Part shown: positions 15,470-23,363 of the stretch, one piece after another
Numbering within the stretch: the first letter of the stretch is position 1
Layout of the letters: the number at the start of each line of letters is the position of its first letter
Assembly: GCA_013153495.1 (NCBI GenBank)
Contig: JAADEH010000004.1
Span: 1 to 39,890 of the forward strand
Length of the DNA: 39,890 nt
Origin: Aquificota bacterium
GTDB lineage: Bacteria > Aquificota > Aquificia > Aquificales > Aquificaceae
Reading direction: 5' to 3'
The notes under the pieces: model-generated
Seen by the model: only the letters and a program-made list of their open reading frames with translations
Databases searched by the model: none
Told to the model about the DNA's origin: nothing
Made by a program: the position numbers and the translations under genes

Positions 15470-15835
15470 TTATAACTCTACCCTCACGCTGTCCTTTCCA
15501 TCGTATTTGGGGCTGAAAGTGGCAAGGAGAACCGACACGACCCCCGTGTTAGTGTAAAAGTGAACCTTACCCTTCGGTATAAAGGCAAAATCTCCCTCTT
15601 TTAACTCAAATCTCTTACCGTCCAAGTAAAGCTCCCCCTTTCCCCTCAGAACCGTGAAGGTCAGGTCGTGCTTCGCATGGTAGTGGGGAAGCTCCGCAGC
15701 CCTTATGAACACCAGAAGCTGGGTCATAAACTCCGTCTCGTTCAGCTTAACGACCTCTATCTCTTTAACGCTCTCTACCTTCTCCTCTATCAAACCTTCC
15801 AGTTCCTTCACACCTTCGGGAGAAACCGCCCTCAT
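15470..15835 (-). CDS. Single-domain cupin protein
   Basis: This 121-residue protein has a helical N-terminus (1-28) and then a cupin barrel. The first cupin motif is PHYHAKHDLTFTVLRGKGEL (His51, His53, His56) and the second is PKGKVHFYTN (His92), giving a plausible three- or four-His metal site. Small cupins of this kind include sugar-binding, dioxygenase and regulatory proteins; the substrate cannot be told. GGAGGG precedes the ATG. It is upstream of dapL by 33 bases in the same direction, and only 37 bases from the divergent pabB start. Confidence 0.8.
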   Translation of the reverse strand: MRAVSPEGVKELEGLIEEKVESVKEIEVVKLNETEFMTQLLVFIRAAELPHYHAKHDLTFTVLRGKGELYLDGKRFELKEGDFAFIPKGKVHFYTNTGVVSVLLATFSPKYDGKDSVRVEL

Positions 15836-15872
15836 AAAAACCCTCCGCTCGGGTAGTAAGATTATATCCCCT

Positions 15873-16889
15873 ATGAAACTTATCCTATCGGGAGAGTGGC
15901 TGAATGCTAAAGGTTTGATGTCCTTCCCCGTAAAAGGGGTCCTCTTCCCGCCCGATTTAAATTCAATACCTCTAGAGGACGGCTTTCTTATAGTTTCCTA
16001 CGACGCCACCGCCCAAACCCTCAACCTTCCCATAAAAAGAACTACCCTGCCTCCCATAATATTCCTCAAGCTCGGAGACCCCTCCCCGCTCACCCCCGAC
16101 CCATCACCGACCCGCCTCAGCCCCTGCGGAATGAGCCTCGGTAGGGAAGATTTCATCAACAAAATCCGAAAAATCAAAGAATACATAGCCTCCGGAGATG
16201 TGTATCAGATAAACCTGACCAGCAGGTTTGACTTTCTCCTCGAGGGAGACCCCCAAAGCCTCTTCCTGAGCTTTTACCTGCGCCAGCCCGTCCCCTACGC
16301 CTTCTTTGCCCAGCTCGAAGACCTCTTCATAATCTCAGGTTCCATGGAGCTTTTTCTGAAAAAGACCGGAAGCAGGTTAGAGAGCAGACCCATAAAGGGA
16401 ACGGGGAAAAATCCCCGGGAGATACTCTCCAGCCCCAAAGAAAAAGCGGAGAACCTCATGATAACGGACATGGTCAGGAACGACATAGGAAGAGTTGCCC
16501 GAACGGGAAGCGTCCGTGTAGAAGAGCTATTCAAAGTGGAAAGGTATAAAACCCTGTGTCAGATGCACTCGACCGTGGTAGGTGAGACGGATAAAACCCT
16601 ACCCCAAATACTGAAAGCCACCTTCCCGCCCGCATCGGTTACGGGAGCACCCAAATACAGAGCGGTTCAGATAATTGACCTGCTCGAGCCTCACGCCCGT
16701 GGCTACTACTGCGGAACAGCGGGACTTATCCGAAAAAACGGAGATTTTACCTTAAGTGTTCTTATAAGGACCGCCTTCGGCGGTGGTTCAAAAATATCCT
16801 ACTTCGCAGGTTGCGGAATAGTCTGGGACTCGGACCCCGAGAAGGAGTGGGAAGAACTCCTCCTCAAGGTGAAAGCCTTTTATCCGTAA
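15873..16889 (+). CDS. pabB: Aminodeoxychorismate synthase component I (short form)
   Basis: PabB aminates chorismate to 4-amino-4-deoxychorismate for folate. The 338-residue protein keeps the chorismate-binding half: YIASGDVYQINLTSRF (about 104-119), RPIKGTG with Lys175, ITDMVRNDIGRVARTGSV, FPPASVTGAPK, RGYYCGTAGLI and YFAGCGIVWDSDPEKEW. The lysine in PIKGT separates PabB from anthranilate synthase (PIAGT). The N-terminal half of full-length TrpE/PabB is missing, as in other short forms. An unusual Pro-rich insertion, PSPLTPDPSPTRLSPCG, lies at about 70-86. The start at 15873 lacks a Shine-Dalgarno sequence. The 3' end overlaps soeC by ten bases. Confidence 0.9.
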   Translation: MKLILSGEWLNAKGLMSFPVKGVLFPPDLNSIPLEDGFLIVSYDATAQTLNLPIKRTTLPPIIFLKLGDPSPLTPDPSPTRLSPCGMSLGREDFINKIRKIKEYIASGDVYQINLTSRFDFLLEGDPQSLFLSFYLRQPVPYAFFAQLEDLFIISGSMELFLKKTGSRLESRPIKGTGKNPREILSSPKEKAENLMITDMVRNDIGRVARTGSVRVEELFKVERYKTLCQMHSTVVGETDKTLPQILKATFPPASVTGAPKYRAVQIIDLLEPHARGYYCGTAGLIRKNGDFTLSVLIRTAFGGGSKISYFAGCGIVWDSDPEKEWEELLLKVKAFYP

Positions 16890-17896
16890 AGGGAAATCTT
16901 TGTCTCCTTTCTCTCCATAAAGCCCTTCCTTACCTTGTAGCCCTCCTCGGGATACAGACCGTAGAAGAGGTTCTGGACGTGATTACCCTCCACGAAGAAG
17001 CTCCACCTCTCGAGAGCGCTACCCACAAGAATAAAGAGGTAAGTAAGACCCAGTATCCACTGGTTGTGGGTTCCCGTAATCCAAGCGTATAGCACCAAGA
17101 AGAGAGGCACCACGAAGGTGAGCAGGTAGGCAACGGGTATTACCGTCGAGAGCATGTCCTTACCCTTCTTGTAGTAAAACTCCTCCGTGCAGTAGTTGTG
17201 GGTGGTAGAACCCGTATCTATCACCCTTATAGGTCTGTTGTGGGGAAGGTTCAGAGCTTCGTTCATGGTAGGACGCTTGAGGTAGAACTGCCTTATGTTG
17301 AAGGCAAGCCTAAAGCCGAAGCTGAGCACAAGAAAGAGGAAGGTCAGGAATATGAAAGTCCCCAAATAAGGAAGCTTGTAGAGGTAGGAGAAGTAAGCCA
17401 TCAGAGATGACCCGAGCATAAGATACATCAGAAGGTAGTAAATAACCGTTATAGAAGTGTTCCACTCTAAGACGAACTTATTGGAAGCGTATATCATAGC
17501 TGTGGAGAACCCGCTCAGAACTCCCAAGATAAAGGTCAAAACCCCGAAGAAGTGCTCAAAGAAGGGATTGGCATCGAGCTGGTTTAGAACCAAGTAAACG
17601 AGCAGGGTAAAGCCGTAGGCTCCGCTGAAGACCGCTTCCCGTGAAAGCCAAGAGGTTCTGAACCTCCTTATAGCCTTCCAAGCTCTGAGCTTGTGTCCTA
17701 AGTGAAAGGAAGCTCCTATGGCACCCGCACCTATGAGAAGAAGCTCTATTATGCCGAGCTTGAGTATTACCTCCTTTGGAAGTCCCTGCCCTTTACCGAA
17801 GAGCTGGAGAAACTCAATCGCATACATGAATATGAACAGCCCTATGGAAGTTCCTGCGGTCAGGAAGAAGAATATGAGCGACAGCGGTGGATGCAT
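16880..17896 (-). CDS. soeC: Membrane anchor subunit of molybdoenzyme (DmsC/SoeC family)
   Basis: This 338-residue protein has about eight membrane helices. It begins MHPPLSLIFFFLTAGTSIGLF and holds the DmsC/SoeC features SFHLGHKLRAWKAIRRFRTSWLSREAV (key residues HLG...RAW and SWLSRE, about 64-88) and ERWSFFVEGNHVQNLFYG near the end. It anchors the catalytic and iron-sulfur subunits to the membrane and exchanges electrons with quinone. Its start overlaps the soeB stop by one base (TGATG). It is the last gene of the operon, and its 3' end overlaps convergent pabB. Confidence 0.88.
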   Translation of the reverse strand: MHPPLSLIFFFLTAGTSIGLFIFMYAIEFLQLFGKGQGLPKEVILKLGIIELLLIGAGAIGASFHLGHKLRAWKAIRRFRTSWLSREAVFSGAYGFTLLVYLVLNQLDANPFFEHFFGVLTFILGVLSGFSTAMIYASNKFVLEWNTSITVIYYLLMYLMLGSSLMAYFSYLYKLPYLGTFIFLTFLFLVLSFGFRLAFNIRQFYLKRPTMNEALNLPHNRPIRVIDTGSTTHNYCTEEFYYKKGKDMLSTVIPVAYLLTFVVPLFLVLYAWITGTHNQWILGLTYLFILVGSALERWSFFVEGNHVQNLFYGLYPEEGYKVRKGFMERKETKISLYG

Positions 17897-18639
17897 CAGA
17901 CCACCTCCTCTACCTGCTTTTGTTCCGGTGTTTTATTGGAAACGTGGTGTCTCTTCATAACCTCCAAAAACAGAGGGTTGTCGGGTTTTAGAATGTGCTT
18001 TTCGAACTCCTCGAGGTTTATCTTGGTCTCTATCCTCGGCAGATAGTGGTTTGCGGGGTTAGTTCCCATGTCGGGGAAGAGCACGAAGCCGTTCCTTTCC
18101 TGAATAATCTTGTAAACCTCGCTGTTGGGGTCCTCTATGTCTCCGAAGAACCTCGCCCTTGCGGGACAGGTCAGGACGCAAGCGGGTTGCCTGTGCTCGG
18201 GTGGTAGGGACTCGTCGTAAACCCTGTCGATACAAAGGGTGCACTTCTTCATAACCTTGTCCGCCTCGTCAAACTCCCTACATCCGTAGGGACAGCTCCA
18301 GGAGCAGAGCTTACAGCCTATGCAGTCGTCGTAGTTCACAAGCACTATCCCGTCCTGTTCTCTCTTGTAAGTTGCCCCCGTAGGACACACAGGGACGCAG
18401 GGAGCATCCTGACAGTGCAGGCAGGACTTGGGTAGGTGGAAAACCTGGGTGTTAGGGAACTCTCCCGTCTCGTAGGTCATTATCCTGTTATACCAGACCC
18501 CCGAAGGTTCCCTTCCGTAAGGGTCGTAGTCCGAGAGAGGTCCAAAGGCTGCCTGGGTATTCCACTCCTTACAGTTGGTTGCACAGGCATGACATCCCAC
18601 GCAGGTGTTCAAATCTATAACTAACGCATACTGTGCCAT
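17896..18639 (-). CDS. soeB: Iron-sulfur subunit of molybdoenzyme (four [4Fe-4S]; SoeB-like)
   Basis: This 247-residue ferredoxin-like subunit has four cysteine clusters. The first is Cys13-x2-Cys16-x2-Cys19-x3-Cys23 (CVGCHACATNCKEWN). The others are CLHCQDAPCVPVCPTGA, CIGCKLCSWSCPYG and CTLCIDRV with ACVLTCPARA. The wording of the clusters and of YDPYGREPSGVWYNR matches SoeB of the cytoplasmic sulfite-oxidising complex, as I recall it from purple sulfur bacteria. It passes electrons between the molybdenum subunit and SoeC. GGAGG stands seven bases before the ATG at 18639, which overlaps the Uma2 gene stop (TGATG); a GTG one codon earlier is less likely. Confidence 0.92.
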   Translation of the reverse strand: MAQYALVIDLNTCVGCHACATNCKEWNTQAAFGPLSDYDPYGREPSGVWYNRIMTYETGEFPNTQVFHLPKSCLHCQDAPCVPVCPTGATYKREQDGIVLVNYDDCIGCKLCSWSCPYGCREFDEADKVMKKCTLCIDRVYDESLPPEHRQPACVLTCPARARFFGDIEDPNSEVYKIIQERNGFVLFPDMGTNPANHYLPRIETKINLEEFEKHILKPDNPLFLEVMKRHHVSNKTPEQKQVEEVV

Positions 18640-19190
18640 CACAGCACCTCCTTAAAAAGCTCTGAAAGGTCTATCTCAAGGTCCTTTATAAGGCTTGACT
18701 TTACCTTACCTTTAATCCTTGCCCTTGAAAAAAGCCTGAAGTTTCCACCCTCGTTTATGTAAACCTCAACCTCCTCCATCTCCGGGTCCACTATCCAGTA
18801 TTCCTTCACCCCTTTCCTCTCGTAAACTTCTTTCTTCTTTCTGAGGTCGTAGTAGGCTGTGGATGGTGAGAGAACTTCCACTACCACATCTGGAGCACCT
18901 TCTATTCCCTTTTCCGTGAGCCTATCCCTACTCTCTTTCAAGAGAACCACCAGGTCAGGCTGAAAAGCATTTTCCTCGTCAAGGTAAACGTCAACGGGGG
19001 AGAAGAGAACCTTACCCCTTCCTTTTTTCTCAACCGCTTCAAAGAACTTAATAAAAATCTTCTTTAAAACCTCCTGATGCCAGGGACTCGGTGCCGGACT
19101 CAGCACAAGCTCACCTTCTATGAGCTGGTAAGGACTCCCCTCCGGGAGCGCTTCGTAATCCTTTACCGTGTGTTTCTCTTTTAGCTTCAT
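18639..19190 (-). CDS. Uma2-family (DUF820) PD-(D/E)xK nuclease-fold protein
   Basis: The 183-residue protein has the Uma2 layout: TVKDYEALPEG, YQLIEGELVLSPAPSPWHQEV, DVYLDEENAFQPDLVVL, APDVVVEVLSPSTAYYDLRKKKEVYERKGVKEYWIVDP (key residues only). The catalytic-type residues are Asp in QPDLVVL, Glu in VVEVLSPS and Lys in DLRKKKEVYE. Uma2 proteins have a restriction-endonuclease fold and are common in cyanobacteria, but their role is unclear. It lies inside the soe operon, overlapping the soeA stop by four bases (ATGA) and the soeB start by one, so its translation is coupled to both. Nothing in its sequence suggests a chaperone. Confidence 0.88.
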   Translation of the reverse strand: MKLKEKHTVKDYEALPEGSPYQLIEGELVLSPAPSPWHQEVLKKIFIKFFEAVEKKGRGKVLFSPVDVYLDEENAFQPDLVVLLKESRDRLTEKGIEGAPDVVVEVLSPSTAYYDLRKKKEVYERKGVKEYWIVDPEMEEVEVYINEGGNFRLFSRARIKGKVKSSLIKDLEIDLSELFKEVL

Positions 19191-22030
19191 GGTTTATACC
19201 TCAGAACCTCAACCCACCTCTCCTTTATGTAAGGCAGAGGCTCTACCTTGAACTCGGGATAGGTTTCCGGTGTCTGGTCTTCCGCTTTATATACCTTGAC
19301 CTTGGTGTCGAACCATGCAAGGTGTCCCGTTATCGGGTCTCCGTAAAAGAGTTCCCTTCCACCTATCTTGATGGAGTGGGGTATTACGTGGTTGAGCAGG
19401 AAGCCTTCGTGTCCTTCTTCCGCTTCGGGCTTGAGTCCCCACGCTCCCTGCATCTTTCCTATTGCGTTCCAAGTCCAGACGGAGTTGGGTTCGGTGGCTT
19501 CGGTGAGGAAGACCTGGCACTTGACCTTTCCTACCCTGGATTCTACCCACACCCAATCCAAGTGCTTTATGCCGTATTTCTCCGCAGTTTTGGGGTTCAT
19601 GTAGAGGAAGTTTCTGGTGGAGATTTGTCTGAGCCATGCGTTCTGAGAGTCCCAGGAGTGATACATCCACTGGGGTCTTGCGGTAAAGGCATAAAGCGGG
19701 TATTCGTCCCCGCTGACCTCCTCCTCAAAGGGAGGATACCAGAAGGGTAGAGGGTCAAAGTATTTGACGAGCCTCTCCCTTATCACCGGGTCGTTGGGAG
19801 GCTGGTTCTCACCTTCCCACAGTCCCTGACCCGCAAGCCTGAAAGTCTGGAGCGACTCAACGTAGAAGTTCATTATTATGGGGTCTGTCCTCTTCACGAA
19901 ACCTACGCTCTTTGCCCACTCTAAGTAGTCTTTGTTGATGTGCCTGTAATACCTCATGTGTTCGGGGAGCCTGTAGTAGAAGAAGCCTTTGTTCTTGGTA
20001 TACATCTCGAGTTGTTTGGGGTTGGGTTCTCCTACAAAGTGCTTGTCTCCGTTCTTTCCTCTCCAACCCGCAAGGGCACCTATTCCGGGTCTGGGTTGCC
20101 AGTTTATGAGGAAGTCCTTGAAGTCCTTATACTTAGGAGTTCCGTCTTCGTTAACGAACCCGGGGAGTTTGAGCTTGGTTCCGAGCTTGACCATAACGTC
20201 TCCCCAGGGCATCACGTCGTAGCCTTCCTGTTTGGGGTCAACAATCGGCTGTCTGAGGGCATCGACGGGACCGCTTGCAACGGAAGGCGGTCTGTCAAGG
20301 AGCGAGAGGGCGAACCACTGCTCAAGGTAGGTAGCATCCGGAAGGACAAGGTCGGAGAAGGCAACCTGTTCGCTGTAGAAGGCGTCTATGGTAATTATCT
20401 TGGGAATTATGTAATTGCCCGCAGCGTCCTTTGCGGTGAGCGCTTCAATTATGTAGGGGATATTTTGAGAGGAGTTCCAAGCCATGTTAGCCATGTATAT
20501 GATGAGGACTTCTATGTCGTAGGGGTCCTGCTGGTATGCGGCGGGTATGACGTTCTGTATGCAACCGTGAGCGGTTATCGGAAACTCCCAGCTGTAAGCT
20601 CTATCAATTCTAAGGGGTTTTCCATCCTTATCCACTAAGAGGTCGTCGGGATTTTGGGGAAGTCCCAAGTGGGGACCTTTCAACGGCTCTCCGTATTTCA
20701 GGTCATCGAGAGACCTTATCTTTACGGGTTTGGGAAGGTCCTCTATGTGCTTGGGATAGGGGGGTTTTGCGAGGTGTCCTCCGGGAGTATCCACGCACCC
20801 CAAGAGCATCTTCAGCACGAAGACCGCTCTCGAGGTCTGGAAGCCGTTGGTGTGGGAAGCGACACCCCTCATTATGTGGAAGGAGACGGGTCTTCCCTTC
20901 ATGGTCTTGTGCTTCCTTCCCCACACGTCGGTCCACTCTATGGGAAGCTCTATGGGTTCGTAGAGCGCAATAACACCCATCTCCTTGGCTATACGCTCTA
21001 TGTCCTTTGCGGGAATTCCCGTAATCTTTTCCACCTTTTCGGGAGAGTAATCTTTGACGAGCCTCTCCGCAAATATATCGAAGGCGGGACGAACCTTAAA
21101 CCCTTCGGGTGTCTCAAACTCACCTATAAAGGCAGGGTCAAGCTCGTCGGGAACTATCCTGTCCGCAGGTTTGAAGGACTTGGACTTCTTGTCATAGACC
21201 ATGGGTTTCCCTTCTTCGTTTCTGTAAAAGAGACCATCCTTCGAGGTTCCCGGTGCCTGTATTACGAGCCAAGGGGCATTGGTTTGCTCTTTGAGGAAGG
21301 TCCAGTCTATCAGGTTGTATTTAAAGAGAACGTGGCACAGTCCCAAGATAAAGGCTCCGTCCGTTCCAGGTTTTATGGGAACCCATTCGTCCGCAATTGC
21401 TCCGTAAGACCACCTGACGGGGTTCACAAAGACGAGCTTTCCTCCTCTCCTTTTCATTTCCTGAATTCCCAGCTTGAAGGGATTGGAGGCATGGTCTTCT
21501 GCCACACCTATCATCATGAAGTATTTGGTGTTTTCAAAGTCAGGGTCTCCGAACTCCCAGAAGGAGTATCCGGTGGAAAGGAGTCCCGCTGCGGCGACGT
21601 TCACCGAGCAAAAGCCTCCGTGCGCAGCCCAGTTTATAGTGCCTATCTGCTGGGCAAACCAGCCGTTTATAGCCTGCATCTGGTCCCTTCCGGTAAAGAA
21701 GGCAACCTTAGCGGGGTTTTTCTTTCTCGCTTCGTCTATCCACTTTGCGGCAATCTCAAGAGCTTCTTCCCATTCTATCTCCTTGAACTGTCCTGAGCCT
21801 CTGGGTCCCACCCTCAGAAGGGGTTTTCTCAGTCTTGCGGGAGAGTATTCCTTCATTATTCCCGAGGACCCTTTGGCACAGAGAACTCCTTTATTCAAAG
21901 GGTGGTCATCGTTCCCCTTTATGTAAGTAACCTTATTGTTTCTGACATAGACCTCTATCCCACACCTGCAGGCACACATGTAGCAGGTGCTGTAATACTT
22001 TCTCTCGTAAAAGCTTCCACCTATCTCCAT
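19187..22030 (-). CDS. soeA: Molybdopterin oxidoreductase catalytic subunit (SoeA-like)
   Basis: This 947-residue protein is a DMSO-reductase-family catalytic subunit. The [4Fe-4S] motif is Cys16-x2-Cys19-x3-Cys23 with Cys51 in GVLCAKG. The likely molybdenum ligand is Cys141 in AAHGGFCSVN. Motifs GSFWEFGDPD-like, IGVAEDHASNPFKLG and PVRWSYGAIADEW match SoeA (sulfite:quinone oxidoreductase). There is no Tat signal, since the first cluster cysteine is at residue 16, so the enzyme should face the cytoplasm as SoeABC does. From memory, a homologous complex in Aquifex was described as a sulfur reductase, so the direction and substrate remain open. GGAGG stands seven bases before the ATG. Confidence 0.88.
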   Translation of the reverse strand: MEIGGSFYERKYYSTCYMCACRCGIEVYVRNNKVTYIKGNDDHPLNKGVLCAKGSSGIMKEYSPARLRKPLLRVGPRGSGQFKEIEWEEALEIAAKWIDEARKKNPAKVAFFTGRDQMQAINGWFAQQIGTINWAAHGGFCSVNVAAAGLLSTGYSFWEFGDPDFENTKYFMMIGVAEDHASNPFKLGIQEMKRRGGKLVFVNPVRWSYGAIADEWVPIKPGTDGAFILGLCHVLFKYNLIDWTFLKEQTNAPWLVIQAPGTSKDGLFYRNEEGKPMVYDKKSKSFKPADRIVPDELDPAFIGEFETPEGFKVRPAFDIFAERLVKDYSPEKVEKITGIPAKDIERIAKEMGVIALYEPIELPIEWTDVWGRKHKTMKGRPVSFHIMRGVASHTNGFQTSRAVFVLKMLLGCVDTPGGHLAKPPYPKHIEDLPKPVKIRSLDDLKYGEPLKGPHLGLPQNPDDLLVDKDGKPLRIDRAYSWEFPITAHGCIQNVIPAAYQQDPYDIEVLIIYMANMAWNSSQNIPYIIEALTAKDAAGNYIIPKIITIDAFYSEQVAFSDLVLPDATYLEQWFALSLLDRPPSVASGPVDALRQPIVDPKQEGYDVMPWGDVMVKLGTKLKLPGFVNEDGTPKYKDFKDFLINWQPRPGIGALAGWRGKNGDKHFVGEPNPKQLEMYTKNKGFFYYRLPEHMRYYRHINKDYLEWAKSVGFVKRTDPIIMNFYVESLQTFRLAGQGLWEGENQPPNDPVIRERLVKYFDPLPFWYPPFEEEVSGDEYPLYAFTARPQWMYHSWDSQNAWLRQISTRNFLYMNPKTAEKYGIKHLDWVWVESRVGKVKCQVFLTEATEPNSVWTWNAIGKMQGAWGLKPEAEEGHEGFLLNHVIPHSIKIGGRELFYGDPITGHLAWFDTKVKVYKAEDQTPETYPEFKVEPLPYIKERWVEVLRYKP

Positions 22031-22053
22031 GTCGTTGCCTCCTTAAGGCACAC

Positions 22054-22107
22054 TTTAAGTAAAAGGATAATCTCCGCTCCAAGTTATTGATAGCATTTTT
22101 ACTTAAA
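22054..22107. repeat. 11-base inverted repeat upstream of soeA
   Basis: TTTAAGTAAAA at 22054-22064 is exactly reversed and complemented by TTTTACTTAAA at 22097-22107, with 32 bases between. It lies 24-77 bases upstream of the soeA start, across the expected promoter. It could be a paired operator (about four helical turns centre to centre) for a regulator of the operon. The role is inferred from position only. Confidence 0.5.
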
Positions 22108-22121
22108 AGTTCATAAGTTTT

Positions 22122-22140
22122 CCTTATAGGTCTTATAAGG
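22122..22140. repeat. Inverted repeat CCTTATA-N5-TATAAGG between soeA and rlmI-like gene
   Basis: Perfect seven-base arms, CCTTATA (22122-22128) and TATAAGG (22134-22140), flank GGTCT. It lies nine bases from the 3' end of the methyltransferase gene's neighbour region and about 92 bases upstream of soeA. The short, AT-rich dyad with a five-base centre looks like a regulator site more than a terminator; there is no T-run. Confidence 0.5.
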
Positions 22141-22149
22141 TAGAGCTTA

Positions 22150-23325
22150 TCAAACCACCTCCACCCAAACCCCTTTTAGGTAGAGAGTGTTCGGCATCTG
22201 CAGTATCCACGGGTGGTCGAGGTCCTGAAAGGTTTTTGCTATCACCCTAACTTGCCTTCGCACGTCGTAGGACGCTTGCGTTAGAACCTCCAAAAGATGC
22301 TGCTCCGTTATGTGGAAGGAGCAGGAGAATATAGCCATGTAGCCTCCCGTTTTCGTAATCCTCAGTCCCCTTACGCAAAGCTCCTTATAACCTCTCAGGG
22401 CGTTAGGAACCGCATGGCGGTTTTTGGCGAAGGAAGGAGGGTCTATAACTACCACGTCAAACTTCTCACCCTTTCTGTCAAGCTCTCTCAAAAAGTCAAA
22501 GGCGTTAGCCTCCACCCACTTTATCCCCGAAAGTCCGTTGAGTTTTTCGTTTCTCTTTCCCACCTCTAAGGCAAGTCCTGAAAGGTCAACCGCAACCACC
22601 TCCTTTGCTCCCATTTTCTTCATGTTCAGTGCAAATCCTCCCGTGTGGGAGAAGACATCTAAGCACCTGTCTCCCGGCTCCACCAAAGACCTTACGAACT
22701 TTCTTGCGTTCCGCTGGTCCAAAAAGAAACCCGTTTTCTGACCTTCGGGTATGTTTATGATGAACTTTAGGTCGTGCTCCCAGATTATGGTTTCCTGGGG
22801 GACTTCTCCGTATAATGCTCCCTCCTTGACCTCTATCCCCTCCACCTTTATGGCGGTCTGATTGGCTTTTTCGTATATTCCCTTGGGTCTGAGCACCTCT
22901 ACCAGAGCGGATACGATGGTATCCTTGAACCTGCTCATACCGTAGGTGGTAAACTCCACCACCGCATACTCACCGTAAACATCCACTATCAAGCCCGGGA
23001 GCAGGTCTCCCTCCGAGTGGACGAGCCGATAAGCGTTGCTGTTTATGTAAAGTCTCTTTCTGTATTCGTAGGCTTGTTTTATCCTCTTTCGGATTAAGTC
23101 GGGAGTTATGGGTTCTTCCTTGTCAAAGGAAAGTATCCTGACCGCTATGCTGACCTCCGGGTTTATGTATCCGTATCCGAGAAACTTCCCACCAAAGTCC
23201 CTGACTACTACCAGCTCTCCCTTCTTGGGCTTTCTCGAATAGGAAGCTATCTCCGGTCTGTAAATCCACGGAAAGAAGCCTCTAATCTTATCCTCTATGC
23301 CGGGTTTGACCCTTATCTGAAGCAT
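22150..23325 (-). CDS. rlmI: RlmI-type 23S rRNA (cytosine-5) methyltransferase, PUA domain plus Rossmann domain
   Basis: The 391-residue protein has an N-terminal PUA domain (1-75; GELVVVRDFGGKFLGYGYINPE), a central domain with RLVHSEGDLLPGLIVDVYG, and a C-terminal SAM-dependent methyltransferase (about 190-391). The last carries FLDQRNARKFVR, DVFSHTGGFALNMKKMGA, VVAVDLSG, VVIDPPSFAK (motif IV) and FSCSFHI. This is the RlmI/YccW layout, whose E. coli member makes m5C1962 in 23S rRNA; substrate identity here is inferred. The start is 38 bases from divergent accD. The -10-like AAATATAGT adjacent to the ATG suggests a very short leader. Confidence 0.85.
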   Translation of the reverse strand: MLQIRVKPGIEDKIRGFFPWIYRPEIASYSRKPKKGELVVVRDFGGKFLGYGYINPEVSIAVRILSFDKEEPITPDLIRKRIKQAYEYRKRLYINSNAYRLVHSEGDLLPGLIVDVYGEYAVVEFTTYGMSRFKDTIVSALVEVLRPKGIYEKANQTAIKVEGIEVKEGALYGEVPQETIIWEHDLKFIINIPEGQKTGFFLDQRNARKFVRSLVEPGDRCLDVFSHTGGFALNMKKMGAKEVVAVDLSGLALEVGKRNEKLNGLSGIKWVEANAFDFLRELDRKGEKFDVVVIDPPSFAKNRHAVPNALRGYKELCVRGLRITKTGGYMAIFSCSFHITEQHLLEVLTQASYDVRRQVRVIAKTFQDLDHPWILQMPNTLYLKGVWVEVV

Positions 23326-23363
23326 TTAACTATATTTAGTTTATACTTCTCTCTTACATAGAG

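Noticed and set aside
15705-15872. A longer N-terminal extension of PabB.
   Set aside because: It overlaps the cupin gene on the other strand, including the cupin's histidine motif region, and is low-complexity Ser/Leu. Family similarity begins after the ATG at 15873.
19940-21796. Long plus-strand open frames opposite soeA.
   Set aside because: They are antisense shadows of a conserved gene, with no start signals and no recognisable domains.
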